A program made the translations under genes and the position numbers. This document shows, piece by piece, positions 27,512 to 37,639 of a stretch of 64,000 nt of DNA (position 1 is its first letter; each line of letters starts with the position of its first letter). Location: the NCBI GenBank assembly GCA_039105265.1, contig JAPFFF010000066.1:248001-312000 (forward strand), read 5' to 3'. The DNA comes from Tritrichomonas musculus (Eukaryota; Parabasalia; Tritrichomonadida; Tritrichomonadidae). A model generated the notes under the pieces. That model searched no databases. It was not told the DNA's origin and worked only from the letters and a program-made list of their open reading frames with translations.

Positions 27512-27545
<34 letters not shown>
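27425..27545 (-). repeat. dispersed repeat, copy 2 (A-tract on minus strand)
   Basis: Reverse-strand counterpart of 13189-13316: AAAAGTGCAAAAAAGTTC at 27425-27442, GTACGATACA at 27461-27470, the palindrome GGTCAATATTGACC at 27472-27485, and a 31-base T run at 27515-27545. The copy begins only 15 bases from the MITE at 26884-27410. Confidence 0.6.
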
Positions 27546-27546
<1 letters not shown>

Positions 27547-29040
27547 ATAAAATAAAGGGGAACCGATTTGAGCTTTTTATCAAATTTGGATTTGTGATTT
27601 TTAAATATGATAAATAATTTTAATTTTCAATTCTGATAAAATGTTAATTAGTAATAAAAAAATTTATCGTAGCAAAAAAAAGATATGATAAAAAAGATAT
27701 TTTTCATTCAAAAATTTAAACTTTTTGATACAAATCCTAATTTTTTATTCAATTTTTATTTTTTATTCTCAAATGAATTCGAATAATATGTTTATATCTT
27801 TTTATTAAATAGAGTAATTAAAAAAATATCATATAATATTATTTTTATATATATCTAATTTATATATAATAATTATTTTGATAAAATATTAAACCTAAAA
27901 TAAGATATACATTAAATTAATAGTATCTGCATTTTAAGAAAAAAACGTTATTTAAAGAGTAAATAACGTATTTTTTGTTTATTAAATAATCATTATTTTG
28001 ATAAAGAAAAAATATTTGTTAAAAAAAGAATAAGTAATTCAATTAAATATGCGTTTAAAACAATTATTTATTATTCGTTTACATTAAAATTTAATATTTC
28101 AAATAAATTATAATTAATTTTTCCAATTTTTGATTTTTAATTTGCAAATTTATTGTCCATTGAGTTGTATAAGATGAAATTGAATCTTTTATATGCGGAA
28201 ATAAGTGGATTTTGAAAAAGAATTATGCATATTTTAAATAACAATTCAATACTAAAGTTTATATAAAAATAGGTTTTTTTCGAATGAAACGAAATCATTG
28301 AACTGTAATATTAATTTTTCTGCATTTTCAGCCAAAATTGATAATTAATTCTTTAAAATAATTAATATTTCCAAATCATATTATATATACAAAAAGTTGT
28401 TTCGGAAATATTCAATTTTTTGGAAAATAAAAAAGTAATAATTGAAAAAGTTTTGAAATAATAATTATTAGCTTTCAAAAAATAAAGATTTTATATCAAA
28501 AAGTTATTTGGAAATAGTTCAAATTTTTTTTTGAATAAACTTACTCAGAAATATTATATATTGAATTATCTTTTTATTCCTACGATGAGTATTCTTTATT
28601 TGTTCTCATTGAAATTAATATACTTATTTTTATAATTATATTAATTATGGATTACAGAATGTATTTCTATGTGTCAAAAAACACTTAATTGTATAAAAAA
28701 TCTTGAAATAAAGATTATTAATATATATTTTACTCTATATATATTTTAGGTTCCATTATATATTTTATATTATATAAATGTATTTTAAAATATTTTATAT
28801 TTATTTGTATAACTTCATTTTTTTTAACAAGATTGTGAATTGATCAAAGATTACGAATATAAAAAGATTGTTGATTGACCAAAGATTGTGGATTGACCAA
28901 AGATTGTAGATTGACTCGCGGTGACTCAATCGAATTTTGAGAAATAGTTCTGGACTGATGAAAGATAGGTGTTTGAGAATTCTTTAGAAAAAGTGCAAAT
29001 AATCTCCATAAAGCATTCAATTTTTAAAATTACAATTACA
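27546..29040. other. long AT-rich intergenic region and 5' flank of the HECT gene
   Basis: No gene seen in about 1.5 kb. Near its end, GATTGACCAAAGATTGTG-like 18-base units are repeated about 2.5 times at 28,873-28,915, followed by GACTCGCGGTGACTCAATCG, the only GC-richer part. This lies about 120 bases before the HECT start and may be part of its promoter. Confidence 0.5.
28873..28915 (+). repeat. 18-bp tandem repeat upstream of the HECT gene
   Basis: Units GATTGACCAAAGATTGTG and GATTGACCAAAGATTGTA, followed by a shortened GATTGACTC. A looser copy (GATCAAAGATTACGAATAT) precedes them. Confidence 0.6.
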
Positions 29041-32000
29041 ATGATGAATACCCAAAATCTTGTTTTACTCGAAGAATTTCTCATTAGAAATATTCATACT
29101 ATTTTTGAAAATCGAAATAACACAAATTTCTCATTGAAACCAGATGAAATTAAAAATATTTTAATGAATAATCCTTTTTACTTGAATAATGCTGAATATG
29201 CTATTGAATATTTAATTAGTTCAAATGAAATCCCTTCAAACAAAGAGCATACAATTTCTTTTTTTAAAGAACCATCAATATCATTTGACTTTTTGCAAAA
29301 GAAGCTGTCCAAATTTCATTTTTTATCAGAAACTAGAATCAAATATATGGAAGATTTCATTAAAACAGATGTTCCTTCTTTTTCAATAAAGAAAATTGAA
29401 TCAACTATTATTAATAATCAACCAGCTTACGCACCTGATTTATTAATCTTCACATATTCAATATTAATGATGATTATACGTTCAGACCATGACAAAAAGG
29501 ACAATCCAGATTACTCTATTGAAAAAGTGAAAGAATTGATTACTTTTTTCAGAGAGTATTCAATTCAATCCACTTTTTCACCGATCAACACAAATTTCAT
29601 AAGACAAATTGATAATAGTTTGAATGTAAACTTGTCGTTATTTGCAAGAATTCCATCCGGCTCATCAAGAATTTTTAGGAGAGGAGTTGTCAGTAACGGA
29701 AACTTCATTTTTGTTCTCCATTCAGATTTTTATCTGTCAATTTTTCCGATTTCAATTGAAAATGGCGGTTTTCTATCGCCCATGATGTGCAAACTAGATA
29801 TTGAAGAAAATGTTGAAATAACCTCTGTTTCATTGATTTCAGATAAACTTATTTTGACATCACCTCATATCACTTTTTGTTATAGTATCACATCACTTTT
29901 GAATTCACCTCACAGTGTTGATACAGAAATACAAGCAAATAATACATATTCGAACAAGATGGAGTCATTTACTGTCACCGATGGCGTTGTTAATGTTATC
30001 ATTAAAGAAGAGAAAGAATTGTTGATTGCAACGGTTAAGTCAATTGACGCAGAAAACAAAATCAACAAAGTTTCACTGCATAAGAACAAAGATGAAAAGT
30101 TATATGATGTTTATCCTTTTGGAAATTACAGAGACTTGATTTCTTGGCCGGCAGAAACAAACGGAATCATCCTTTCTTTTTACATAAAAATTGACCAAAG
30201 TCACATTTTGTGCCGCCAATTTTCACTGATAAACGGCTGCCATTTGAACGACCAGATGATTGATACAAACATCAGAATATCAGCAATTTGTTACGACAGC
30301 ATAAATCAAATGCATTACGTAGCTATTGACAAGAATGGCCAATTAATTATTTATGGCCTGTCTGGCTCTTCTGATTGTAGTTTAAATCCGTCACTTTTTG
30401 ATTTTTGTTTCTTTGACTTGAATCAGAATTTTCTGCTCAAACAGAAAAAGTTCTCACTTTTTCAGAAAGCAGACTTTTTGAAAGAAGAAAAAGAATTTGC
30501 TTATTTAGTAAATTCAATTCTTTTGTCGTCCATTTTTTCAATGAAAGATATTGGCACTTTTATCATTGAAGAAAAAGAAAATGTAACCGCTCTTCCTCTT
30601 TTATTCTCTGAAATTATAAAATTATTAAATTATGGTGACAAAGAAAAAAATAAAGAAAAAGAAACTGTTTTGACTAATATTAAATTAGCATCACTTCAGA
30701 TAATTGCAATTTTGTTAGTGATAAATATTCGTCATCATTATCTGCTTCTCACTGAAAGCAAAGAGGATCAAGAATACAAAATCAGATTAAATGGATACAT
30801 CACTGAGATGTTGTTGAGATTGTCCACAATGAAGACACCTTATTCTTTGAGTTTTGTTTCTTTTATAATTCTGAATTTGTTTGATTTGATTGATTTCGTC
30901 AACGACAAAAATTATCAAGCATTTATTGAAGGTTTGTTAATTAGTTGTTCACCAACTTTATTGAAATATATCATTCATGTTTTGTTTAAGAATTCTGATA
31001 AGTTTTCATTTCTTTCATTTACAAATGTAAATAATATTTTTGCTAAATATTTCGATCATGAACATTTTCTGTCAAATGTTCATCCAAATATTATTTCATT
31101 TCTTCTTTGTCATCAAAGATGCGTTATTAACCAACTTCATCTTTCATTGAAAAAAGAACTTTTTTCATCAACATTTAATTTCGAAGATTGTAAGACTGAA
31201 AATAAAGCATTGAACAATTTTGATGAATACACAAACTTTCTGACTAATCAATTAACGAATGCAATTTCTTATTCTTCTTCTTTTAGTGAATTTAAAGAAA
31301 AGACAGCTTATTTTCTCTTCATGAACTTTCTATCTTTAATTTCAGGTCTTTATATTTATCATGAAATTGCGCAGATTGTTACACCACTTCTTCATGTTAT
31401 TCAAAATTCATTACAAGACTTCTTTTATAAAAACAAAATTGTAATTTTGAATAACCAAGAAGCACAAGAAATATTAACTAACATTGCTTTGGCCTTTGGT
31501 GCTTTCACAGGAACATTAATTAAAGGAGGAAATTATTCATCTTTTGATGAGAAATATAAATGGTTAATCCGACCAAATATGAATTTAATTAATCATCCAA
31601 ATTTGTTGTCTGAATTAGATAATCCAACTTCGAATGTTGATACATTTGATGAAAATGTTCGTCTTTTCCTTTCTGATTCTTCTGATGAATTAATAAATGG
31701 AAAAAAGATTCTTCAAGACATTTACAAGAAGTGGAATGTCAGCATGAATAAAAATTTGAAATCTCCTTTTCTTGAACTTGATCAACTTTTCTTTGCAGTT
31801 GAACTTTATCATCTGAATTTGTTTGAAAATGCAAAATCAAGAGATTTGACTCCTTTAAGACCAGCGCTTCAACAAATGATGCGTGTTAGAAATTCTGCAC
31901 GTTTAATTCTTCGTTCAAATGATCCAATTAGAAATGTTCAAATCATTGATGATTCAACAAACAAAGAGGATCAAAAGAAAAACAAAAAAGATTTTTCTTT

Positions 32001-35000
32001 TTCACCTTTTGATTTGATTGTAATAAAATGTAAAATGTTGTTGAGATTAACATCTAAATTTGATAATTCAAATCTTTCAATTGCACCGAAACTTTTGGCT
32101 GATTTTGTTTTATCAACCGAACAGCCAAGCACTTTTATTAATTACATCTCTAATCAGAAAAACCGTTTACAACTCACAAATATTGGCTTTTCATTAATTG
32201 AGTCTTCTTATTCATCTCATACAAATGAACATTTTCTTCAGGTTGTCGATGCATCTCTTTCAATCGCTGTTGATAATTTCGATGGCTTATCTGCAATCAT
32301 TCGTTATGATCATTTGCATAAATCTGAGTCTGATATTTCTCTCTTTTTATCAAGAGCTTTGAAAAGCACTCAATATCCTTATTTGTCATTTATTGCTTAT
32401 AAATTGATCAAAAGTGAAGTGTTGCCCAAAGAAATAATTGGAAATTCAATAAAACCTTTTGTTTTGAGTTCAATCAATGATATAAAATTGTTCGCAATCT
32501 TCTATAATAAATATTCTTATATAAGCGACATTTTTATCAATCCTGATGTTTTGTATTTTAATGATTCAAAAACTGGTCGAAATGTTCCTTTTGTTTCTAT
32601 ATCTGAAGATGATTTATTTAATATATCAAATGAATATTGGTATATCATTTCAAATGCTTTCTCAAGGCAAATAAAAGAAGCCACAAAATGCTTTTCAAAA
32701 GTTTTTAATTTCTTTCTTAATTCTAATTTTAATTCTGAAAATTTGCAAGTTTTAAATCATATTGCAAATTGTATCTGTTCATTCTATGAAAGTATTGACA
32801 ATTCATATCCTATAGAAACAGTCAAAAAAGACTTTATCTTATTATTAGATAACTTAAGTAAGTTATTAGCCTTGAATGACAATTTAGAAAAGGCAAGTGC
32901 AATTGTAATGATTTTCAGAAGAATTTTAAATCAAAAGAAATTGTCACATGTTTTAACTGAAATCTTCATGTCATATAAATTAGATTTGAATTCATCTAAA
33001 AATGATGATATTTTATGTGCAATATTTGCTGTTCTTGGGGGATTTATTGATGTTATTCAGCCTTTTCATCCTGTTTTTATTAGATTCAATAGAGAGCAAA
33101 TTCAACGAGGAATTTTGATTAGTTCTAATGAAGCTTTATTGTATCCATTCGATGAAGAAACAAAGCCAATTAACATTTCAGATAAGAAAGTTTATGCTGA
33201 TTCTTTATTTGGATTTAATTGTTCAATGTTTCCTGAATATGAATTCATTTCATCTTTCATTGATTATGCAACAAAAGATTTATCAAGAAAAGTTTCATTG
33301 ATTTACTTGAATTCATTAAGCTTTTATTTGAAAGATGAAAATTTCATCAAATCTTTTTCTAGTGAAAATGCAAGCGTATTAATTCAAAGACTTTCACCTT
33401 TGATGAATCCATTTGATACCCTAAAAGATACACAAAAAATTATTTCATTTTTATCATCAATAAAGAAAACAAAAAATCTCCAAGATTGCAACTTTTCAAT
33501 CATGTCCAATAAGGAATTGACATGCACGACATATTTGTCACCAATATTAAAAGGATCGCAAGCCAACATTAACTTTGAAACAGACAAAGAATTTAACGGT
33601 TATTATGGAATAATTGCTGATTGTCCTTTTGAAAAGCAATTTCCTTACATCTTTGTAAATTGTGAGTCAGGAATTGTTTATCCGAATTTTCTAGGATTAA
33701 ACAGAGCCAAAGTTTTAGGTGTCAAAACAAAATCGATTCATTTTTTAGTAAATTCTGGTGAAAATTGCATAATAACGCACAGTGAAAACCCAAAAGATCA
33801 AGTAAGAATTGAGTATCCAATGAGTGAAGGTCAAATTTATAAATATCGTGTTTTTATTTGTTCTTTTGATCAATGTCATGTCAAATCAATAAAAGTCAAC
33901 TCACCTGATTCACAAAGATACAACACAATGAATCAATTTGTGACAAATTGTGACTATTTTTATCCTCCAATTTATAAACAAAACAGGATGAAATCATTGA
34001 TTGAGTATCCAAGAGATTTGACTAAACACACAGTTGATGAGATAACTCAATTATTGATTAAAAACGAGCCAATTTATTTTTATTCGCTAGTAAAAGTTTC
34101 ATATGATTCAAGTCCATTATATGAGCCGATAGGCATTGAAAATATTCTGTTCAATTTCACTCAAGCTGACACAATTTCTGAAGACTATTATGACAGCATT
34201 TTTTGTCATATTTATTCTAAGCTCACCACCCAAATGGCATCTTTAATAATGATGGAATTGGTGAACATTGGATTTGGCTTTTTGTTATTTAATCATGATC
34301 CTTCTTGTTTGATTAAGCTGTTCTCATATTGCCAAGTTCCACTTGAGCTTTTTAGTCATGAAAAACTAATGAATGATGAGTTTCCGTTTAATTTTGATGA
34401 ATCAATTTTGAATGAAAACTGTTTGACTGTTCATAATCAACAGTTTTATAATCTTGAATTTGAAATGAAGAAGTGTCTTCATTTGATCTCCAAAATTAAT
34501 CAAAAAGACGGAAATAAAATAAGCAAAGATTTCAATCTTGCTTTGAAAAAGTACATCGAAGACATGTCAAACAACTTAAATGTTCACACACTTCGGAACA
34601 ATTATTTGAACACTTCATATCATGATTTATCAGCGATTCAATCACAACTTACATTAAATATTCCAAGTTCAGCTGAATCAATGATTGTTTCGACTCCATT
34701 TTTGAATAATTTCAAAATCAATTCAATCATGAATTCAAGTAATGAAAAAATGCGTTTTCCTTTCATTATTGACAAGGATGTAACTATTGACATAACACAA
34801 ATTAAAAAAGAAAATCAAAGCATTTCTACTTTGATTATAAATAGATTTGATAACAATTGGGTTTTTGGAACTGAAATTGAATTACTTTTGTTATTGAAAG
34901 AATATTATTTGAATGCTCAAGATCCTGTATTTTTCAGGAAAAAGTTGATTGATTTTATTTTAATTGATTCTCCTTTTGTTTCTATATTTGTATCTAAGTT

Positions 35001-36975
35001 ACTCATTCATTATGGACAAGACATTTATCTAGCACCACCACTCTATGACCCAGAATACATAATGAAACTTTTCCTTCTTTTTTCATTGATTCATATTCAC
35101 AAAGAGAAAGTTGATCAAAATTTGATCAATTTTATTGAGCATGAAAGATGTGTTTTATGTTATCCAATCATTGGAAAAATTGCTCCTTATTTCCCTGAAT
35201 TTTATGGCGACAATTCCAATAATAAACCAGATCCAAACATTAAATTTGAAATAGAAATATCAAATTTGGACATCATTGACAAATCAAAAGATATTTTGAG
35301 CGATTTCATTATGTATTCACAAATGATTAGTGAAAAAGAATCAATCAAGAAGTATTCACTGGAAATCATCAAAATATGGTTGTCGATATCAATTTTCTAT
35401 ATGAAAGGTTACGATTCTCACGAAGATGGAATTTTTGAGATCAAAGGAAACAGTTCACTTAATTGTGAATTTTATCCAGCAAAAATTCACGATGTATTCT
35501 TTAATGACATTGAAATATTCACATCTAGATTGACAATTCAAATAATATCTGATATTGTCTCCTCAATTCCAGAGGATCTTTTCAAAAGTTTCACTTTTCA
35601 GCCTTTTTCAGAATTCGTCTTTTCAATGGAAAACCAAATCAAAAGTCTCTTTCCACCACGCGTTTTGTTGTTGTTGACATTTTTTGTTCATCGAATCAAC
35701 AACATCTACATGTTTCACAAGAATGATGTTCCTTCTTCTCTGTGGAATCGTGTGACTCATCTTTTGCCATTGACAGAGGCAAACGAGTCCATTCTCAGAG
35801 ACATTTCTGTTTTAAACACGAATCAAGTTCATTTCACTTTGAATCGATTTGAATCACATCGAATTTCAATTGAAGGAACAGGCAAACAATCGGGCACGAT
35901 GATTGCACAAGTGAGTCGTGCTTTGTCATCTAATCCAAAGAATTTCCGTCAGAAGGACATTCTGCCTTGGATGGTCAAATTCATCAACGAAAAGGCGATT
36001 GACTGCGGAGGTCCTGGCAGGGAACTTTTCAGTGAGATTTCGATGTCAATTATTGATCCAATAAGTGGCCTCTTTATTCTAAGTCCGAATGGTCGGAACA
36101 GGTGTGGATCAGAAAATCGAGAAGTTTATATTCCGTTTCATTCAAAAAGTTCCGAACCTCAGAAAAAGTTGATTGAGATGAATAAAAAAGAACAAGACAC
36201 TTGTTATCGTGCTATTGGCGTTTTCATTGGAATTGTGATGAGAACTGGTTATTCGCAAGATTTGCCGTTTGCACCGTTTGTCTGGGATGCAATTGCAGGC
36301 AGGACGATAGATGAAAGGGCCATTTTTAGCGTTGATGAACGATTCAAAGAGTTCATCACCAATCTTCGTGAATGCCAAAAAGACGTTAATTTATTCAATT
36401 CACATCCGAGACCGTTTAGATGGGAAATTGAAAATTGGGATGGGACGGTTAGTGAAGTGACGAATCCAACCAGTTCACAAATTGTGTTACATGAACAAAT
36501 TGACACTTTTATTTCAAATTCTATTCGAAAAAGAATTGGCCTTTTAACCGACAAAATTTACCTTATCAGAAACGGTTTTTATGAAAATATAGGTTTTAGT
36601 TCTCCTCATTATTTGACTGGAAGAGCGTTGTCCTCCCTTTGTCAAGGATCTAACATGATAACCGTCGATGAGCTCAGAGAAAGAATCTCTTACAGAATTG
36701 GAGACTATAGAAAAACTTACTTTTGGGAATGCCTTGCTTTGATGAGCTACAAGCAGCGCTCTTTGCTGCTGAAGTTCATAACGGGTTTGACAAAATTGCC
36801 AAAAAGTGACCATAATTTCAGAATCATTGTTTCAGATAGGTTTGAAACAGACAAGTTGCCTGAGGCAGCGACTTGCTTCAATACTCTTTTTTTGCCAGAA
36901 TACTCATCTCCTGAAATTGCAATGAAAATGATCATTATTGCAATCGAATCATGCCAAACAATGGAAATCGCATAA
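29041..36975 (+). CDS. giant HECT-domain E3 ubiquitin-protein ligase
   Basis: A 2,644-residue protein counted from the ATG at 29041; the frame is open 24 codons further but only from a GTG. The C-terminal 350 residues are a HECT domain. The N lobe includes WMVKFINEKAIDCGGPGREL and FIGIVMRTGYSQDLPFAPFV. The C lobe has AATCFNTLFLPEY with the catalytic cysteine at residue 2612, followed by the usual 30-residue tail. HECT ligases take ubiquitin from an E2 onto this cysteine and pass it to substrates. The N-terminal 2,200 residues are mostly alpha-helical, probably armadillo-like. A beta-rich part at about residues 205-440 (GNFIFVLHSDFYLSIFP) may be a propeller of the RCC1/WD type. No zinc fingers or UBA domain were recognised. 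Confidence 0.92.
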   Translation: MMNTQNLVLLEEFLIRNIHTIFENRNNTNFSLKPDEIKNILMNNPFYLNNAEYAIEYLISSNEIPSNKEHTISFFKEPSISFDFLQKKLSKFHFLSETRIKYMEDFIKTDVPSFSIKKIESTIINNQPAYAPDLLIFTYSILMMIIRSDHDKKDNPDYSIEKVKELITFFREYSIQSTFSPINTNFIRQIDNSLNVNLSLFARIPSGSSRIFRRGVVSNGNFIFVLHSDFYLSIFPISIENGGFLSPMMCKLDIEENVEITSVSLISDKLILTSPHITFCYSITSLLNSPHSVDTEIQANNTYSNKMESFTVTDGVVNVIIKEEKELLIATVKSIDAENKINKVSLHKNKDEKLYDVYPFGNYRDLISWPAETNGIILSFYIKIDQSHILCRQFSLINGCHLNDQMIDTNIRISAICYDSINQMHYVAIDKNGQLIIYGLSGSSDCSLNPSLFDFCFFDLNQNFLLKQKKFSLFQKADFLKEEKEFAYLVNSILLSSIFSMKDIGTFIIEEKENVTALPLLFSEIIKLLNYGDKEKNKEKETVLTNIKLASLQIIAILLVINIRHHYLLLTESKEDQEYKIRLNGYITEMLLRLSTMKTPYSLSFVSFIILNLFDLIDFVNDKNYQAFIEGLLISCSPTLLKYIIHVLFKNSDKFSFLSFTNVNNIFAKYFDHEHFLSNVHPNIISFLLCHQRCVINQLHLSLKKELFSSTFNFEDCKTENKALNNFDEYTNFLTNQLTNAISYSSSFSEFKEKTAYFLFMNFLSLISGLYIYHEIAQIVTPLLHVIQNSLQDFFYKNKIVILNNQEAQEILTNIALAFGAFTGTLIKGGNYSSFDEKYKWLIRPNMNLINHPNLLSELDNPTSNVDTFDENVRLFLSDSSDELINGKKILQDIYKKWNVSMNKNLKSPFLELDQLFFAVELYHLNLFENAKSRDLTPLRPALQQMMRVRNSARLILRSNDPIRNVQIIDDSTNKEDQKKNKKDFSFSPFDLIVIKCKMLLRLTSKFDNSNLSIAPKLLADFVLSTEQPSTFINYISNQKNRLQLTNIGFSLIESSYSSHTNEHFLQVVDASLSIAVDNFDGLSAIIRYDHLHKSESDISLFLSRALKSTQYPYLSFIAYKLIKSEVLPKEIIGNSIKPFVLSSINDIKLFAIFYNKYSYISDIFINPDVLYFNDSKTGRNVPFVSISEDDLFNISNEYWYIISNAFSRQIKEATKCFSKVFNFFLNSNFNSENLQVLNHIANCICSFYESIDNSYPIETVKKDFILLLDNLSKLLALNDNLEKASAIVMIFRRILNQKKLSHVLTEIFMSYKLDLNSSKNDDILCAIFAVLGGFIDVIQPFHPVFIRFNREQIQRGILISSNEALLYPFDEETKPINISDKKVYADSLFGFNCSMFPEYEFISSFIDYATKDLSRKVSLIYLNSLSFYLKDENFIKSFSSENASVLIQRLSPLMNPFDTLKDTQKIISFLSSIKKTKNLQDCNFSIMSNKELTCTTYLSPILKGSQANINFETDKEFNGYYGIIADCPFEKQFPYIFVNCESGIVYPNFLGLNRAKVLGVKTKSIHFLVNSGENCIITHSENPKDQVRIEYPMSEGQIYKYRVFICSFDQCHVKSIKVNSPDSQRYNTMNQFVTNCDYFYPPIYKQNRMKSLIEYPRDLTKHTVDEITQLLIKNEPIYFYSLVKVSYDSSPLYEPIGIENILFNFTQADTISEDYYDSIFCHIYSKLTTQMASLIMMELVNIGFGFLLFNHDPSCLIKLFSYCQVPLELFSHEKLMNDEFPFNFDESILNENCLTVHNQQFYNLEFEMKKCLHLISKINQKDGNKISKDFNLALKKYIEDMSNNLNVHTLRNNYLNTSYHDLSAIQSQLTLNIPSSAESMIVSTPFLNNFKINSIMNSSNEKMRFPFIIDKDVTIDITQIKKENQSISTLIINRFDNNWVFGTEIELLLLLKEYYLNAQDPVFFRKKLIDFILIDSPFVSIFVSKLLIHYGQDIYLAPPLYDPEYIMKLFLLFSLIHIHKEKVDQNLINFIEHERCVLCYPIIGKIAPYFPEFYGDNSNNKPDPNIKFEIEISNLDIIDKSKDILSDFIMYSQMISEKESIKKYSLEIIKIWLSISIFYMKGYDSHEDGIFEIKGNSSLNCEFYPAKIHDVFFNDIEIFTSRLTIQIISDIVSSIPEDLFKSFTFQPFSEFVFSMENQIKSLFPPRVLLLLTFFVHRINNIYMFHKNDVPSSLWNRVTHLLPLTEANESILRDISVLNTNQVHFTLNRFESHRISIEGTGKQSGTMIAQVSRALSSNPKNFRQKDILPWMVKFINEKAIDCGGPGRELFSEISMSIIDPISGLFILSPNGRNRCGSENREVYIPFHSKSSEPQKKLIEMNKKEQDTCYRAIGVFIGIVMRTGYSQDLPFAPFVWDAIAGRTIDERAIFSVDERFKEFITNLRECQKDVNLFNSHPRPFRWEIENWDGTVSEVTNPTSSQIVLHEQIDTFISNSIRKRIGLLTDKIYLIRNGFYENIGFSSPHYLTGRALSSLCQGSNMITVDELRERISYRIGDYRKTYFWECLALMSYKQRSLLLKFITGLTKLPKSDHNFRIIVSDRFETDKLPEAATCFNTLFLPEYSSPEIAMKMIIIAIESCQTMEIA

Positions 36976-37134
36976 TAAGTAATCTAAACTAAAATTATAA
37001 AAGTCGATATTACAGTATAAATCTTAATTTTGATTTTTTAATTAATTAGATAATTGAGAACAAAAAAGAGGTTATAAAACGGTTATTTAAGCAAAACTTA
37101 ATAAAAATAAATTTTTAGTAGTTTAAAAAAATCA
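36976..37134. other. 3' flank of HECT gene
   Basis: Short AT-rich stretch. The stop codon TAATAAGTAATC is followed by AAATTATAAA-type sequence. Nothing else seen. Confidence 0.4.
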
Positions 37135-37330
37135 TCAAAGAAATCCTCGACTGCTTCTGACTTTGATGATGCACACAAAGACAAAGTTGTTGATTTTCAC
37201 ATGGCCAGACTCGTCAAACAGGACGTTTTCTGGCTTCAGGTAGCTGTGAATCATGCTCGCTGTGCGACTAAAATGATCATATAAGACTCTCATGATTAAA
37301 ATTTTTCCTTTTCTTTTTCTTTGAAAAGTT
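37135..37330 (-). pseudogene. protein kinase fragment (catalytic-loop region)
   Basis: The minus strand reads MIHSYLKPENVLFDESGHVK then INNF, a worn version of the kinase motif H-R-D-L-K-P-E-N plus D-F-G region: the HRD aspartate and the DFG are changed. It has no ATG-led kinase N-lobe and no C-lobe. It is a leftover of a gene duplicate lying between two convergent genes. Confidence 0.6.
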
Positions 37331-37639
37331 TTGTTTTTCGAATGTTCAAACTTTTTCAATTTCGAACTAAAAAGTGTTCAGGTGAATTTCCTTTAGTGAA
37401 AGAAGACAATGAAATACTAGGAAATAACTCAATTAAAAGTGAAATAAATGCAGGCATCGATAGAGCTTAATTAAATGTACAAATTCAATATTTGACTTTT
37501 ATTAATGTTAATTCAATCAAATCTTGTCGCTGAATTTGTCTGGTGAAAGATGGAAATATAGTATCATTTCTTATATTTTTTTAAATGTATATCGTTTTCA
37601 TTGGATAATTATTGGTAATGACGACTGGGCTCTAATTTT
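37331..37639. other. intergenic, nothing recognised
   Basis: AT-rich; no gene, repeat or clear signal seen. Confidence 0.4.
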
